Positions 1-11,473 of a DNA stretch of 64,000 bases are shown piece by piece (within the stretch, counting starts at the first letter, position 1; every line of letters starts with the position of its first letter). The stretch is taken from NCBI GenBank assembly GCA_963971425.1, contig OZ020519.1, forward strand, positions 20,977,397 to 21,041,396, in the 5' to 3' direction. The notes under the pieces are model-generated. The model made no database searches and was not told where the DNA came from. It saw only the letters and a list, made by a program, of their open reading frames with translations. The translations under genes and the position numbers were made by a program. This stretch comes from Bryoerythrophyllum caledonicum. Lineage: Eukaryota; Streptophyta; Bryopsida; Pottiales; Pottiaceae.

Positions 1-2542
1 ATGAACCCCCCTCCCGAGCCAGTAGATAAGAGCCCACCTGTGCCTAGTCCTACTTATGACTCTGGTTCTCATGCTCCAACTCAGTCTAGAGGAACCAAGC
101 GCGATTCCTCCTACGAGCAGTTAAGCCAAGGAATCCCTGTTTTCACATCGGCTGAGGAGCATGATGGCCAGGTTGGGGAGTGGATTAAAAACTTCTCACT
201 AGAGGAAGTCCTTGGTGGCGACACGGGCAGCTTGAGTCCTTTATTTGACGAGTTAAAGAGCTTCATTTCCAAGGTACTATCCTGATCAACTGCTTTGCTT
301 TGATGAAGATTTTATTTAATTATATTTTCGAAGATGCGCAGTCCGTACTGTTAGTTGTCAAGTCCAATGACCTTACTGAACCTCGCAATTCTCGAATCAA
401 GCTAACCAACTCTAGAATATATTCAGAATGTGCGTCAAAATAGTCAGCAATTAATGAGCAAGTTCAATGTGATCAGTTCTGAACTACATTCTAGATGTTC
501 TAGTTTCAAAGCTCGTAATTTTTAGTTTCGGTACAGAGTCCTTGGATTTGAGGCCTGGTTTTTTTTTTTTTTTTTTCATCGATAATTGATTCTGAACCGC
601 CATAATTGACTTGCTGCATTCTGGACCTGAGCCAATCAAATCAAGTTCTACCGTCACGGCTTTGTTCTGTTGTTTTAAATCTAATCGAATTTCCTTTGTC
701 AAGTCTTAGTCAAATTCAGTAGACAATTTAGTTGGACAGTTTCCATTTTAGCTGAATTTTAATTATCAGAACAAAACCAGTTGAAATTTATATTTTTGAG
801 AGATTAGTTTTCATTGCTTGGTGTTTAAAATTATTGTACATATGAGCCCCCGTTCGGTAGAATTTTTGACTACTTCCTTAAGTCATTAACCAGTTTCTTA
901 CTACTGTCATGTGGTTGATTTGATTACAATTGATGATTTTCTTCTTTTAATATTTTATAGCTCCAAGTCATGTAATTTGTGCATGCATACATCGATTTAT
1001 CTAGAGTTTTTTCACGTAATGAATATTGATTATTCATGCGCAGCACTCAAGTGTCAAAGCCCGACTCTATAAGGGATCTGCTGCGGAAGTACCCTGTGTG
1101 GACTTGATTCTTGCAGATCTTCCAGAGGGCCTTCCTGTCCCAGGAATTTCGAATCCACCCTCGTCTGTTCCCGCTTGGAACATAGAATCTGAGGATTGGT
1201 TTCAAACAATCTTTGATTTCGCAGACCATCACCTCCAAGACGATGGGGCGATAATTTTGTTCCATCCTTTTCGAATGACTACAAAGTCAAACATTCTTGG
1301 GTACTGTTCCACGTATGGATTTGTTGTTCGCAAGGAGTGGTGGGGGATGAACAAGATTCACCTGACGTCCCCAATTAATCAAGCCTTGACTGTGAGTTCA
1401 TTTTTGATATGACCTAAGGCTAATTTGATTGATAGATGTATCTTATGTTATGTCATGTTAGCAATCCCAATTTGTGAAACTAATCTTCCATTTCATTTGT
1501 TGGAATGTGCTTAATGATTCTTATCTTCTTTTTAAGTAAACTAATTCATAGTTTTTGTAATCTGCAGACCATGAGGTTTGGGATCACCTTAGTTGTGAGG
1601 AGCATTCCGGGGGGGTCTGCTTCCAGATTTTGCTTTCAACACATCCCTGCACTAGACCGTCACGGGGTTGATGTGGCACGGGATGACATCCTCCAGAACT
1701 TGGTGTCAAGAGAGGATTAGTTAATGGATGGATCCACCCCATGGCGTGGTCCTCGTGAAAAATCGGTCGTCCTTATGCAGATGCTCATTCAGGCATCTTC
1801 TTCGCCAGGGGATGTTGTTCTAGACTGCTCTACAGCTATAGGTACGTATAACATCTCTTCTTATTTAAATAAGTAATTGTTGACCATTTCATGTTAATTA
1901 ATTTTTATGGTGTTTGAAAACTGAACTTCATTGTTTTCTTATTTTGCAGGAGCTTCTATTCATGCCTGCCGCAATGTGAACCGTCACATTGCGGCATTAG
2001 AGGCTGATAAGGCAATATTTGAAGCCTTGATCGCTCCTCTAATTCGATCTGCTCCTGCCATAGAAGTGAAATCAAGAGACGCTGTCATTTCCGAGGATCC
2101 TGATAGCGAAGTCATTGTTGTTCAGAAGATCGTGAAGAAGTCAAGGTTTAGTAAGTGAGTATAGCTACAATTTCTACTACTAGTGTTATCTTTTCTGATT
2201 TGCTTTTATATGTAGCGGTTTTATGATCATGTTGCCATTTGCATTTGCAGAAGCGGTAATTTGAGATACCCTATTCACCGCCCTTTTTTTTGTGACCCTC
2301 ACTTCTATACAAGCCCTCCAAAGTCCTGGCAACTCCCTTCATACGCAAATGACGTTGCCAATGAATTAGCGGAAGGTTCATGTCGTACATTTAGACCTAA
2401 GAAGTTGATGCTAAGAGGTATAGAGTATGTTGATTTAGAAGCTGTTGAGTCTGAGGATGAAGGCTCCTCAGATGCAGATAGTACAGATTCTAAAGTCTCT
2501 GTAGCATTATCTGATAATCGTGATTTCGATTATATGACTTAG
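1..2542 (+). CDS. Multi-exon DNA amino-methyltransferase-like protein, with one in-frame stop
   Basis: Proposed coding exons are up to 273, 1044-1391, 1568-1841, 1950-2154 and 2251-2542. All introns are GT-AG and all joins keep phase. Exon 2 holds VDLILADLPEG, at the place where amino-methyltransferases carry catalytic motif IV (D/S-P-P-Y/W). Exons 3-4 hold GDVVLDC followed by GASIHACRNVNRHIAALEAD, which resembles the SAM-binding motif I region. Motif IV before motif I is the beta-class order, used by bacterial m4C/m6A enzymes and, as I recall, by the plant N4-cytosine enzyme DN4MT1 of Marchantia. The catalytic PP-aromatic is missing (LPE), so the protein may be inactive. A TAG at 1718-1720 interrupts exon 3, although the same frame stays open and homologous-looking on both sides. 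It could be a pseudogene, a base error, or a variant with another splice. The gene may begin before position 1, and a further exon may lie within 430-515. The tail is acidic and serine-rich. Confidence 0.55.
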
Positions 2543-3074
2543 CTAGAATTTTGTATCTTATTGCTTTGCCAATAATATATTCTTGCATTTGATTGTTCAG
2601 TGTTCTTTTAGTGCGGTAATCTTCATGATTTTCCTTAGTCAGTGAATTATATTTTGTACTGTCTTCATAAAAATAGTCATCATTTTCTATTCCTTAGTTC
2701 AAGTCATCTATATTTTTAAATGTACACACAATGGTTTCGTATTGTATATCTCTACATTTTGCAGTTATAGCTCCGTCATTGATATATTCTATTTGATGTT
2801 ATTTTAAATTATATTTACTATGATCCATTTTAGTGGCACATACAATATTCTTACACTCTATCATTCAATAAGACATAGAGGTACTCTACCTCATTATCCA
2901 CCATAGCATCATCCATGTAACAAAATTTAAATCAAATCCAAAAAACAAAAAACAAAATTAATTTGAAAAAATTGATCAAAACATGAAACATAGACTAGGG
3001 AATCGGGAATAACGGGAAAACAAACCCAAAAATTTAAAGATGAAAAATATAAATTACCAATACATTGTTAAGAA
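2543..3074. other. AT-rich spacer, including the likely 3' UTR of the methyltransferase-like gene
   Basis: No ORF with coding character is seen on either strand. The first roughly 100 bases after the stop contain several AATAATATA-like stretches that could serve polyadenylation. The rest is low-complexity AT-rich DNA with nothing recognisable. Confidence 0.5.
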
Positions 3075-3447
3075 TTACAAAAAATAAGAAGATAGAGTGG
3101 AAGAAGAATGGAAGAATGAAAAAATGAGAAGATAGAATGGAAGAAGAATGGAAGAATAAAAAATATAAAAATAAATAATGGAAGAAGAATGGAAGAATAA
3201 ATAAATAAGAAGATAGAATGGAAGAAGAATGGAAGAATAAAAATTTAAAAAATAAATAATGGAAGAAGAATGGAAGAATAAAAAAATAAGAAGATAGAAT
3301 GGAAGAAGAATGGAAGAATAAAAAAATAAGAAGATAGAATGGAAGAAGAATGGAAGAATAAAAAAATAAGAAGATAGAATGGAAGAAGAATGGAAGAATA
3401 AAAAAATAAGAAGATAGAATGGAAGAAGAATGGAAGAATAAAAAAAT
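3075..3447. repeat. 40-bp purine-rich minisatellite
   Basis: A unit rich in GGAAGAAGAATGGAAGAAT recurs about nine times. The last units, starting at 3291, 3331, 3371 and 3411, are essentially identical with a 40-bp period. Earlier units vary in length because of differing A/T linkers. The plus strand is nearly pure purine apart from scattered T. The open frames on the minus strand (Phe/Ser/Leu-rich) are by-products of the repeat, not a gene. Confidence 0.9.
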
Positions 3448-3633
3448 TGCACTGTCTATTTTGTATTATAATAATTACACCCTCGCATTCTGAAATTTCC
3501 CCCAAGTGCCTGAACCACGGATATAGGTACGATTTTTTCCCTAAAATATTGAATTATTGTCAAAATAACTACTAAAACCGCGGTCATAGGGTATGCTTCA
3601 CGAGACAGAAATTTCCAAAATTACAGAAAAGTT

Positions 3634-3668
3634 ACCGCTCACCGCTCACCACTCACCGCTCACCGCTC
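3634..3668. repeat. Five tandem ACCGCTC heptamers
   Basis: ACCGCTC is repeated five times in a row with one variant (ACCACTC in the third unit). It sits in an otherwise unremarkable 450-bp spacer (3448-3912) that becomes rich in TTCCGG toward the right, like the M elements, but I could not align it to them. Confidence 0.85.
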
Positions 3669-3912
3669 GCTAAATAGCTTTTCCCATGGCATTTCCGGTT
3701 CCGGCTGTAACCGCCCTCCGGTTTTGCAACTTCCGGGAAGGGTGCCGTAACTATCTTCATTAGGGATTCCGGCGCAGCACTAAAATCTTATTCCCTTTCA
3801 TGAACTACTTATGCTCTTTTAGTCAACTAACTAACTAATTTTTCTAATTTTTTTTCTTATTTTCTTCCGGGATTGTCTTAAGTTCCGGAAGTATGTGGGG
3901 ACAGCTTCCCAC

Positions 3913-4817
3913 AATTCCTCACATTAATGCATTAAGTTTCTTACTCCAAATTAATTTCTAAATGCCTTACATACACTTAGAATTATTACATTAATATTCA
4001 CAATGTCACTTTGACATAGTTAGGATCTTTCCTAACTTTATCTCTTGAAGTTTTAACATTATTAAGTATTCATATTTCACTCATATGTAATACATTAAAT
4101 TTAATTCATCACACACACACACAATTTCATATCACATAATTAATTAGAATAGTATTCTAATTTTTACAATGAAAATCTAAATAAATAATTCATTCATTTA
4201 TGCATAGGAATTTATTCACAATTAATACATCATGCATATATTTGCATTCACAAAACACAATATTAAATTTATTCAATGAAGTTCAAATATTATTGTAATT
4301 ATTCATATGATTCAAGTCACACACAAGACTCTACACATGCAAATTCAATAATAATTATATATTAATAATTTCACACACAACATAATACTCTTATAACATA
4401 AGAGATTTCTTCAATTACTAGCTTTTTTCACCTAAGCTAGGGCTCACTCCAACCTTCCTCCAAGGAATTTCTATGGTAATGGCCAAGAATGCTAAAAATT
4501 CAAGCTAGTCATTCTACTCAAACCCAAGAGGCACACCTCTTGGAAAAACGGTTTTGCCTATAATTAACCATTGAGATTAATTCCACTAAATCCTCACATC
4601 TATTCATATCTAGATATGAAAGGGTACACCCTTCCCAAAGGGTGCGAGTTCAACCCTTTTCCCATTAATCCTTCTATCTTAGATATGAAGAGGTACTTTT
4701 CAATTAATTAAGTACTTAATGTAAACTTAATCATTAATTATTTAATTCTCCATATACCTACAATCCTTTTTACACTTAATTTTCTGAAAAAAGCTATTTT
4801 TAGGATTTAGGCTCTAC
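3913..4817 (-). repeat. Truncated A/D-type gypsy LTR (probable 3' LTR of element A)
   Basis: The interval is closely similar to 24470-25361 in the 5' LTR of element A and to the reverse complement of the first ~900 bp of LTR D. On the minus strand it begins TGTAGAGCC at 4817, the LTR start. It breaks off near 3913, about halfway through, so the U5 end is lost. Confidence 0.8.
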
Positions 4818-5370
4818 ATGCACGATCTTGAATAAACTTATATGTTGAGTGTGCACTGCTGGTCGTTGGTTATGAGTTCATGATTGAGTCGCATGGTTGA
4901 TTGAATGCTGCCCTCATGTTAAGCACAAAAAACTAATAAGAATAAAAAAAACAAACATAAGAATCGGAGTTAGAGTCAAGGAGATAATTAGGATTATATG
5001 TTTGTAGAAAATAGGGAAGTCTGTCTGCTGCCAACTGGTTCCAGGGTCACACCTAAGCCTGAAACTGATCATTAAGGGTCTAATCAAGTTCGGAATGCAG
5101 AATTAAACCCTTAAGAGTTGGAAACATTGCATTCGGAGCCTTAGAACAAAAGTTACTCTTGTTCAAAGGTGGGTTCAATCAAAAGGCTGGATTAAGTCAC
5201 CACCTCACTAATCAACCACAAGGGACCTAAGTGAATATGAGATGTGTCACCATGCTTGTATAAGTTGTGTATGAATGGGCTGAGGATTGGTTACACAAGG
5301 AACTAGGCCCTTGTATTAGGATCTTGTGTTCAAGATAAGCCACCCTTTAGGGGCGGTTTATTGGGCTCAC
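4818..5370 (-). repeat. Fragment of element X (first ~550 bp)
   Basis: Read on the minus strand from 5370 it starts TGTGAGCCC and runs parallel to 28674-29220, sharing GGTGGCTTATCTTGAACAC and GCACTGCTGGTCG-type blocks in inverse orientation. It stops exactly where the gypsy LTR begins (4817). Relative to element C, this fragment replaces the polypurine-tract region just before the LTR. Confidence 0.75.
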
Positions 5371-7176
5371 ACCTCCATATAGCTTTCTTCCTTTACCTTT
5401 TTAAGGATTGTGGAATGTCTTTTATTTACTTTTCCACACTTCCATCTTTAATAAGTAAGTCTCATACATACGTAAGTCTTTACGTTTCTTCTTAACTTAA
5501 CTTGTTTACTTTAGTCTTCCACTTAGACGTTAATATTTTTCCTTTTAGCTTTAAATTTTCCATTCTCTTCTAGATCTTCTCTTTTTTACTTTTATTGTTC
5601 TTCAAATACTTCTCTTCATTTTAATTTTTCTTTTTAATCTTTGTTTAGGCTTCACTTGCCATCACTGTTGTTTTTTTTTCATTCTTTCTTCTTCACTTTC
5701 TATTCTTCTTCATCATTTCATTTTTTTAAAATTTTAAATTATAAATTATTTTTATTTTTATTTTTATTTTTTCGGAAAATTAGCACTCATTAGTACTCAC
5801 ATCAATAAATTAGTATGTTAGTAGATTGTGTCTTCCCTACTAATTACTAATTCTATATTGCTAATTTCCTTTCTTTCTTTTCTCTCTTCTATTTTACCTT
5901 CAATTTCAGTTGAAGTATCATACTACATACAATTCAAATAGTGTGTATAACACCTCACTACTAATTGTGCTAACTATCTTTTTCTATTCTAGCCTATTCT
6001 CTCTTAACATAAGATTCTCTCATTATGTTTTTATATTCTCTCTCATTTTTTCCTTTCAACTACTTTCTCTCAATCTTATCATGTTCTCTCTTGTGTCTTC
6101 CTTTCTTCTAAATTCCCATTTCTTCCAATTTTTATTTTTGCAACATATTTTTAGACTTAGAAGTTTAGGTACTACTCTATTTAACTAGACTTGCTAAATC
6201 ATTAAGTTTTTGAGATTTATTTTCAACTCTATCATATCATGATTAAATCCACTCAGACTTCTTTTTTTGAGTTAAGAAATTCTAAACTAGAATGTTTTCC
6301 ATCCATTTTATTTCATCGTTCACTACTAGACCGAACTTAATTTTTTTCTTATGTATTAAGTCTCTCTTGAGATACTATAGGTATATTCTTTTCTAATTGT
6401 TCTTTTGTTATAAAATTCTCTCAATGCATTACCTAGACTTCAGGTTCTATTCAAATTTTTCTTTTTGAAAATACTAACTTCGTATTTTACTTCTTGTTTT
6501 TCTAATTTTATCTTTTCTCTTGAGACATCTTAAGGTGCTATCCTAGTTGTTCTTTTTATTCTAACTTGGATTATCTTTTCTAAGATTCTCTTTACATATC
6601 CTCTTTCATTAAATATATATATATATTTTTAATTTTTTTTAATTTTTTTTTAAATGCTTCATGAGCTCATCAATCCTTATTTGTCACAAAGTTGATAGCT
6701 ACGCTCTTTTGTTCGAAAAGCTTACTGTGTTCAATACGATGCATGTAGTCCTCTGGCTCTGTCAGCAGTTTATAGTTGATCTCTGGTGACATCTGCTACA
6801 CGTTGTTACTACGTGCAAATAGATCAAGCGTGATCCACTCCTGAGATAATTGAGCTCGGAACTCGCGCATGGTGATGTTGTGAATATTTTGGTTCATATC
6901 TTCATGTGTAATCAACACTGTGTGTTCGCGAGCACGTATCATCTCTGTCAATGACTCCGTCTTTTGTACGTCCCCGTCCATCTTCACATAGACTGTTTAA
7001 TATCTTCCATACTCAGCTCATCGCTGTCCACCACGATCTTTATCTGCTCGATATACAGCCCAACTTCTTAATCAAAAACATCATCAGCACGTGGCATTCC
7101 AGCAGCTCGTTATTAATTGCTAGAGGTGATTCTCTCCACGGTGACGGGTAGCCAAGCCCGTGCGTGCTAGCGCATT
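5371..7176 (-). other. Long non-coding 3' region of element A
   Basis: The region is pyrimidine-rich on the plus strand and holds no credible gene. From 5371 to about 5650 it aligns with 38690-38960 of element C (shared CTCCATATAG, TAAGTCTCATACATAC-like and TTTTAGCTTT blocks), which shows that it belongs to the retroelement. The remainder to 7176 is AT-rich with short homopolymers and an (AT)n run near 6610. Confidence 0.65.
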
Positions 7177-7431
7177 GTCCCATATTGTTTGATGCGCCCT
7201 TGACGCGCCAGTATATAATGGCTTGTTGGCACACACTCCTTCAGTTTGGCCTTGGTGGCCTGGTGATCGTTGGACGCGAGTAGACGCTGCCGTGGCAACC
7301 TGCGGGTGCTAGTGCCGTGTCTCTACTCATCCAAACGACACCCGCCCCACCACGCCACGTAGTGTAGTACAGGTGCAGGTGTAGATATAGGTTTGCAGTT
7401 GGAGCAAAAAAAATTATTTTTTTATTTTTTT
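7177..7431 (+). ncRNA. Putative Pol III-transcribed structured RNA (copy in element A)
   Basis: GTCCCATATTG at 7177-7187 resembles the plant snRNA upstream element (RTCCCACATCG). It is followed after 24 bp by TATATAA at 7212, the spacing typical of Pol III snRNA genes. Transcription would start near 7240 and end in the T7 runs at 7417-7431. The body begins GGCCTTGGTGG exactly 36 bp after the TATA start, as in the second copy at 40218. It can fold into a long hairpin: TGGTGG (7253) with CCACCA (7347), TTGGA (7270) with TCCAA (7330), GAGTAGA (7278) with TCTACTC (7322), GGCA (7294) with TGCC (7313), and ACC-TGCG-GGT as a UNCG-capped tip. It does not match U6, U3, 7SL, 5S or MRP RNA as I remember them. 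The element's own genes lie on the opposite strand. Expression is inferred, not shown. Confidence 0.55.
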
Positions 7432-8018
7432 AACATTCTTGCACTTTGCTGCACCTATAACATTCTTCAAACTTTTATAATTTCTCACAGTTGGAACACC
7501 TAGTTTCGGTCTTTTAATCTTCAAACTCTTTCTTCACAGCTTGTGTGTTCTGAATGTAGCATATTATATCTGAATGGGATCTTCTCAAAATTTGTAGGCT
7601 TTGCTCGAGGTCTTTCTTCAGATTTCTTCTATCTTGAGGTGATTTTTGAAGTTTTTAGTCCACTTTGGGGTTCCTTAATCATACTTAAAATCTTCGTGCT
7701 TTTGTATCAGTTCTTCATGTGTGTGTGCATGAGAAGCATGCGATAGTCTAACAATTGTAAGTCACTATATCTTAGCTGATGTTGTGCAAAGTTGTCTATA
7801 CTTCATTGTTAATTTTTGATTCACACTCATGTGCACTTGATAAACCATTCTTAACGTCGAAAGTTAAACTCACAACATCCGGAAATCATAGTCTTCATCA
7901 ATAGTTCAGGATAATCTTAGGTCTCAAAATCGCAGCTCTACTTAGCTAGCCAATTCTGACTAACAAATAAAACTTGTTCATGAGCATAATCAGTTGCTTT
8001 ACTCCACCACAAACAAGT
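7432..8018 (-). other. Spacer between the RNA locus and ORF3 of element A
   Basis: AT-rich sequence with no coding signal. It corresponds in position to 40456-40870 of element C, with only weak similarity. Confidence 0.5.
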
Positions 8019-11000
8019 CTAACCATCGTTCCTTCGCTTGTCATGTCGCAGACGCTTGTGCTTAGCTTCATCTTCAGTCTCCAATTCACTCAGAAGACTC
8101 TGCATGTCCGCTTCTTCCAAGTTGCGACACACATCTTCATCTTGTAACAGGTTAGTCTTACGGGTCCGTTGAAAATTCAACCATAATGAGATATCCTTGT
8201 ACCTCTTTGGCTCGAACTCCAATGCGAACGCGGAACTGGATGGTGACAGGAACTGAGTGATGATCATGCACTCAAACATCCAAATCCACCGCGCCGGATG
8301 CTGTTGGAACTTAATCCACATCAAAAACTCCACCTTCTTCTCGTTGAAACAATTAACATTCACCACGATCCTGTAGAATGAGCACATATACGACAGCATA
8401 TCGCAAAACGTTGCAGCTCTAAAACAAACTGGATCTGTATGGTGACGGTGAGCTTCAAAAAAGGTTCGGTAAGAATTCACACACTCTTCTAATGTGTCGA
8501 ATGCCCCCGGAATAATGGGCTAGTTGTATGGCACTATCTCCAATTTTGCCCATACTGCCCACTTATAACGCCGTTGCCCCTGTAGCGGACATAGAGATGT
8601 GCGTCGACAGCTACCGCTGTTGGGACAATCACCGGCCAACTTTGAGTAAGCAAGGGATACACTACGTCCCATGGTCGCCATTGCTTGGGCGACACACCAA
8701 AATCTTCAAGCAGCCACTCCATCGCAGTCCACGTAGCAAAGGGCTTCTCTGAAGCTTCATCAAACATAAGGTCATAATTGCCCAAATATCGCTGCTTGAG
8801 GAAGGATCCCGTCAATAGTAGGGATATCTTCACATGTGGTGGCACCTTGAAGTCGAATGGAGGTGGAGCAAAAAGCACCTGCTGATAAGTATTTTCTATA
8901 CTATGGACAACCACTTGTTGCCCATCCACTATCTTCTTGAGACGTTGACACACTTTGGTGTACTCATGGACGTATTGTCCCGTAGAGAGTTCTCCTCTCT
9001 GAGCAACTGCCTCTCGAGCTTGTACATGAGTCAAGGTACTTAGGAGCGCATTCTCATCACGTATCTCGTGATAGAGAGTTTCAATCACCTGTCTCCACTC
9101 TGGAGGATTCGCTGGAGCCACCCTGTTCTCAGGGATCTTCACCATTCTAAAAACTTCATCAGGCTTATCCAGCGCCCTCTTGAAGGCAAGCTGATGCTCT
9201 AGTGTCGTGTAATAAAGCAAAACTTTAGCACCCCGATCTCCTATCGGGTGTGTAAACTTACTTACACTTGTAAGTTGCAAAGCACCTCGTGCTAGCATTT
9301 CACAGATCAAGTTTCTCATATTGGGATAATGTTTTGCACTATCCCATATGACATCAAACTCCGCATCTTGGAGTGTTGCTCCTAGAGCTATCTGGGTCAT
9401 GCGAAGGAAGGTCTCCCGCTGTAACTCGTAATTACAAAAAAGGGAGAAAGGAGGAGGGGATTGCAACTCATGCTGCCACAAGCACTCTTGCATTCGCATC
9501 TTTGCCCCACACTCAGTCACGACTCTTGACCGAAGTTGATCTCGCTCCTTAGTCAGAGTCTCCACCTCCTTCTGTAACTTGGAGAGGACACTCCTCTCTC
9601 GAGGACGACTACTCACTCCTTTGACTTGTTTCTTCAAGTCTCCTACCGCTCGCGCATGTTGCCCTTCAAATCAGCAACATCCTTGGTATGTTGTTTTTGC
9701 AAATCCGTGACTTCTCTTGCATGCCGTTGCTTGAGCTCCACCAGTTCTTTAGCCAACTGCTCCCCACGGCTTTGCTCATGCTCATATAGATCTTTTGTTG
9801 TACGTACTCCTACAACTGCTGCATCACGTTTGGTCATGAGGTCTTGGACCTCCTTCTTATGTCCTTGGGCTTGTCTCACTTGTTCCTGCAAGTCGGCACA
9901 TTTCTTCCTCCAGTGTGTCACGTGAGTGACTTATTGTGCTACCTCTTTCTTCAATTCGTCCCTCTCGTTCGCTAACTCCTCATTCAGCTGGTCCTTAGCT
10001 TTCCTCTGTACCTGTTCTTCAGCATGCTTGTGTTTCTAGTCATCGGCTTCTTGTTGTACCTTCCGCACATCTGTTACAGCTCGTGACTTCTCCTTGTCAA
10101 GAGCAAACTTCAATTCTTCTGTGGCGCGGAAGATGGCCTCGTTAGTCCTTTGATACTCCTTTATCAAATCATCCTTTTCTACGACCAACAACTCTAATTG
10201 TTTTTTGCCCACTGGCAAGATAGCATCATCTTTGGTCGACTTTCCTCTGGATGAGCTAACGACTCTCTTGTCCACTTTGGCCTTACCCTTCGAGGCCTTT
10301 GAAGTCGTCACTTCCACAGCTGCCTTCAAACTGGTGGCTGGGTCTACGGTTTTTGTAGAAACAACTTCTTCTGCCTTAGAAGTCGTATCCTCTCCATCTT
10401 CCAAGTCGATGACGACTTCCACTTTCTCCTTATCAGCCTCTCAGCTCTTGGTTCCTTCTGTCTCCTCCAAGGCAACAACTAGATTTCGAGGTGTAGGTCC
10501 AATATTGGTAGGTGCTTCCCGTCGTGCCTTCTTCTTGGTGCTCTTCTGTACGTCTGAGGTGGGAGTCCAGTGCTCTTCGCTCTCGGGCTCAGGTTCGGGC
10601 GTCTCTCCCATTTGGAGCCTCCGGGATAAGCCTGTTATGCACATCAAGCGCCCCTGTCTCTCCTTCATCCTCTGATTCCTCTTCTGCTTTCTCATCTTGC
10701 CTCGGTCGCTTCTTAATAGTTGGTGTTGTCTTCTTCTTCTCCTCCATCCACTTAGATGAAGCTTGCTTCCGTAATTCAGGACAAAACTTAGAAAGGTAGG
10801 TGGTGCAGAAGTAGGACTTCGTGTGGCAGGTGGTCTTGCTCGCCATCTCCAACTTGATGTGCACATACATGATCTTGCTCCAGTTAAATCTATCACCATG
10901 CCAAGCCCTGTAAGCTGCTGCAAGCCCTTCAAATGAGATCACATTTGGGCCTGGTAGTGATAGCAGCAATCTTTGATTCACGAAGTGAAGCCAGTCCTTC

Positions 11001-11473
11001 CACCGTGACTTGGCCTTAGTCACTGTGTAACCTTTCTTCGTATCTTTCTTGTCAATCTTCGCGCTCTCTGGTGCATCAAAGATGTTCAGCAGGGTCTCAC
11101 GGTCCAAGAGGGGAATATTCACAAGTGTCAGCCCGTTGTCACTCAGTCCAGGAAAGTGGCTCTTGATGGTCGCAAGGTCGAACGCCACCACCTGGTCTTC
11201 AATGACGAATTTGTCAAGGGTCCCTCTGTCACTGGCGATGATGAAAGCTCGTGCTCGTTGAAGATTCGGTTCGGGCCATCTCTGCATGATAAACGGCCAC
11301 AATCCTGCGCTCTCCAAATTCTGGCGATTGGCTGTCATTGCCTTCTCCGTCAAGTAGTGCATTTCAGATAAGACCAACAGGAAGTCGGTTTTCCTGCTCT
11401 TGGCTGTCGTCATCTTGTCTTGTGTGTCTGCTCTGGTGCAGGCCTCATCAATACTCCAACTTGGCATCACCAT
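8019..11473 (-). pseudogene. ORF3 of element A: large coiled-coil protein downstream of pol, broken
   Basis: About 1,150 codons follow pol on the same strand. The layout is an N-terminal globular part (11473 to about 10750, with RWKDWLHFVNQ and GDRFNWSKIMYVHIKLEM), an acidic and Lys/Glu-rich linker, a long predicted coiled coil (10420-9550, many charged heptads), and a C-terminal globular part with LICEMLARGALQL, HPIGDRGAKVLLYY and HRHHTDPVCFRAATF. The same order and anchor residues recur in element C, which supports real coding history. Frameshifts near 10660, 9640 and 8520 and several stops, among them a TAG where copy C has Trp, show it is dead. No signal peptide or transmembrane segment is visible, so it is not an obvious envelope protein. 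The N-terminal part vaguely recalls plant transposon-protein domains next to Athila-type elements, but I do not firmly recognise the family. Confidence 0.7.

Noticed and set aside
3075-3505. Phe/Ser/Leu-rich ORFs on the minus strand that look like membrane proteins
   Set aside because: They are translations of the purine-rich minisatellite.
8019-11473. ORF3 as a retroviral envelope gene
   Set aside because: The position fits, but no signal peptide, transmembrane helix or glycosylation-rich ectodomain is visible; the protein is coiled-coil rich and acidic.
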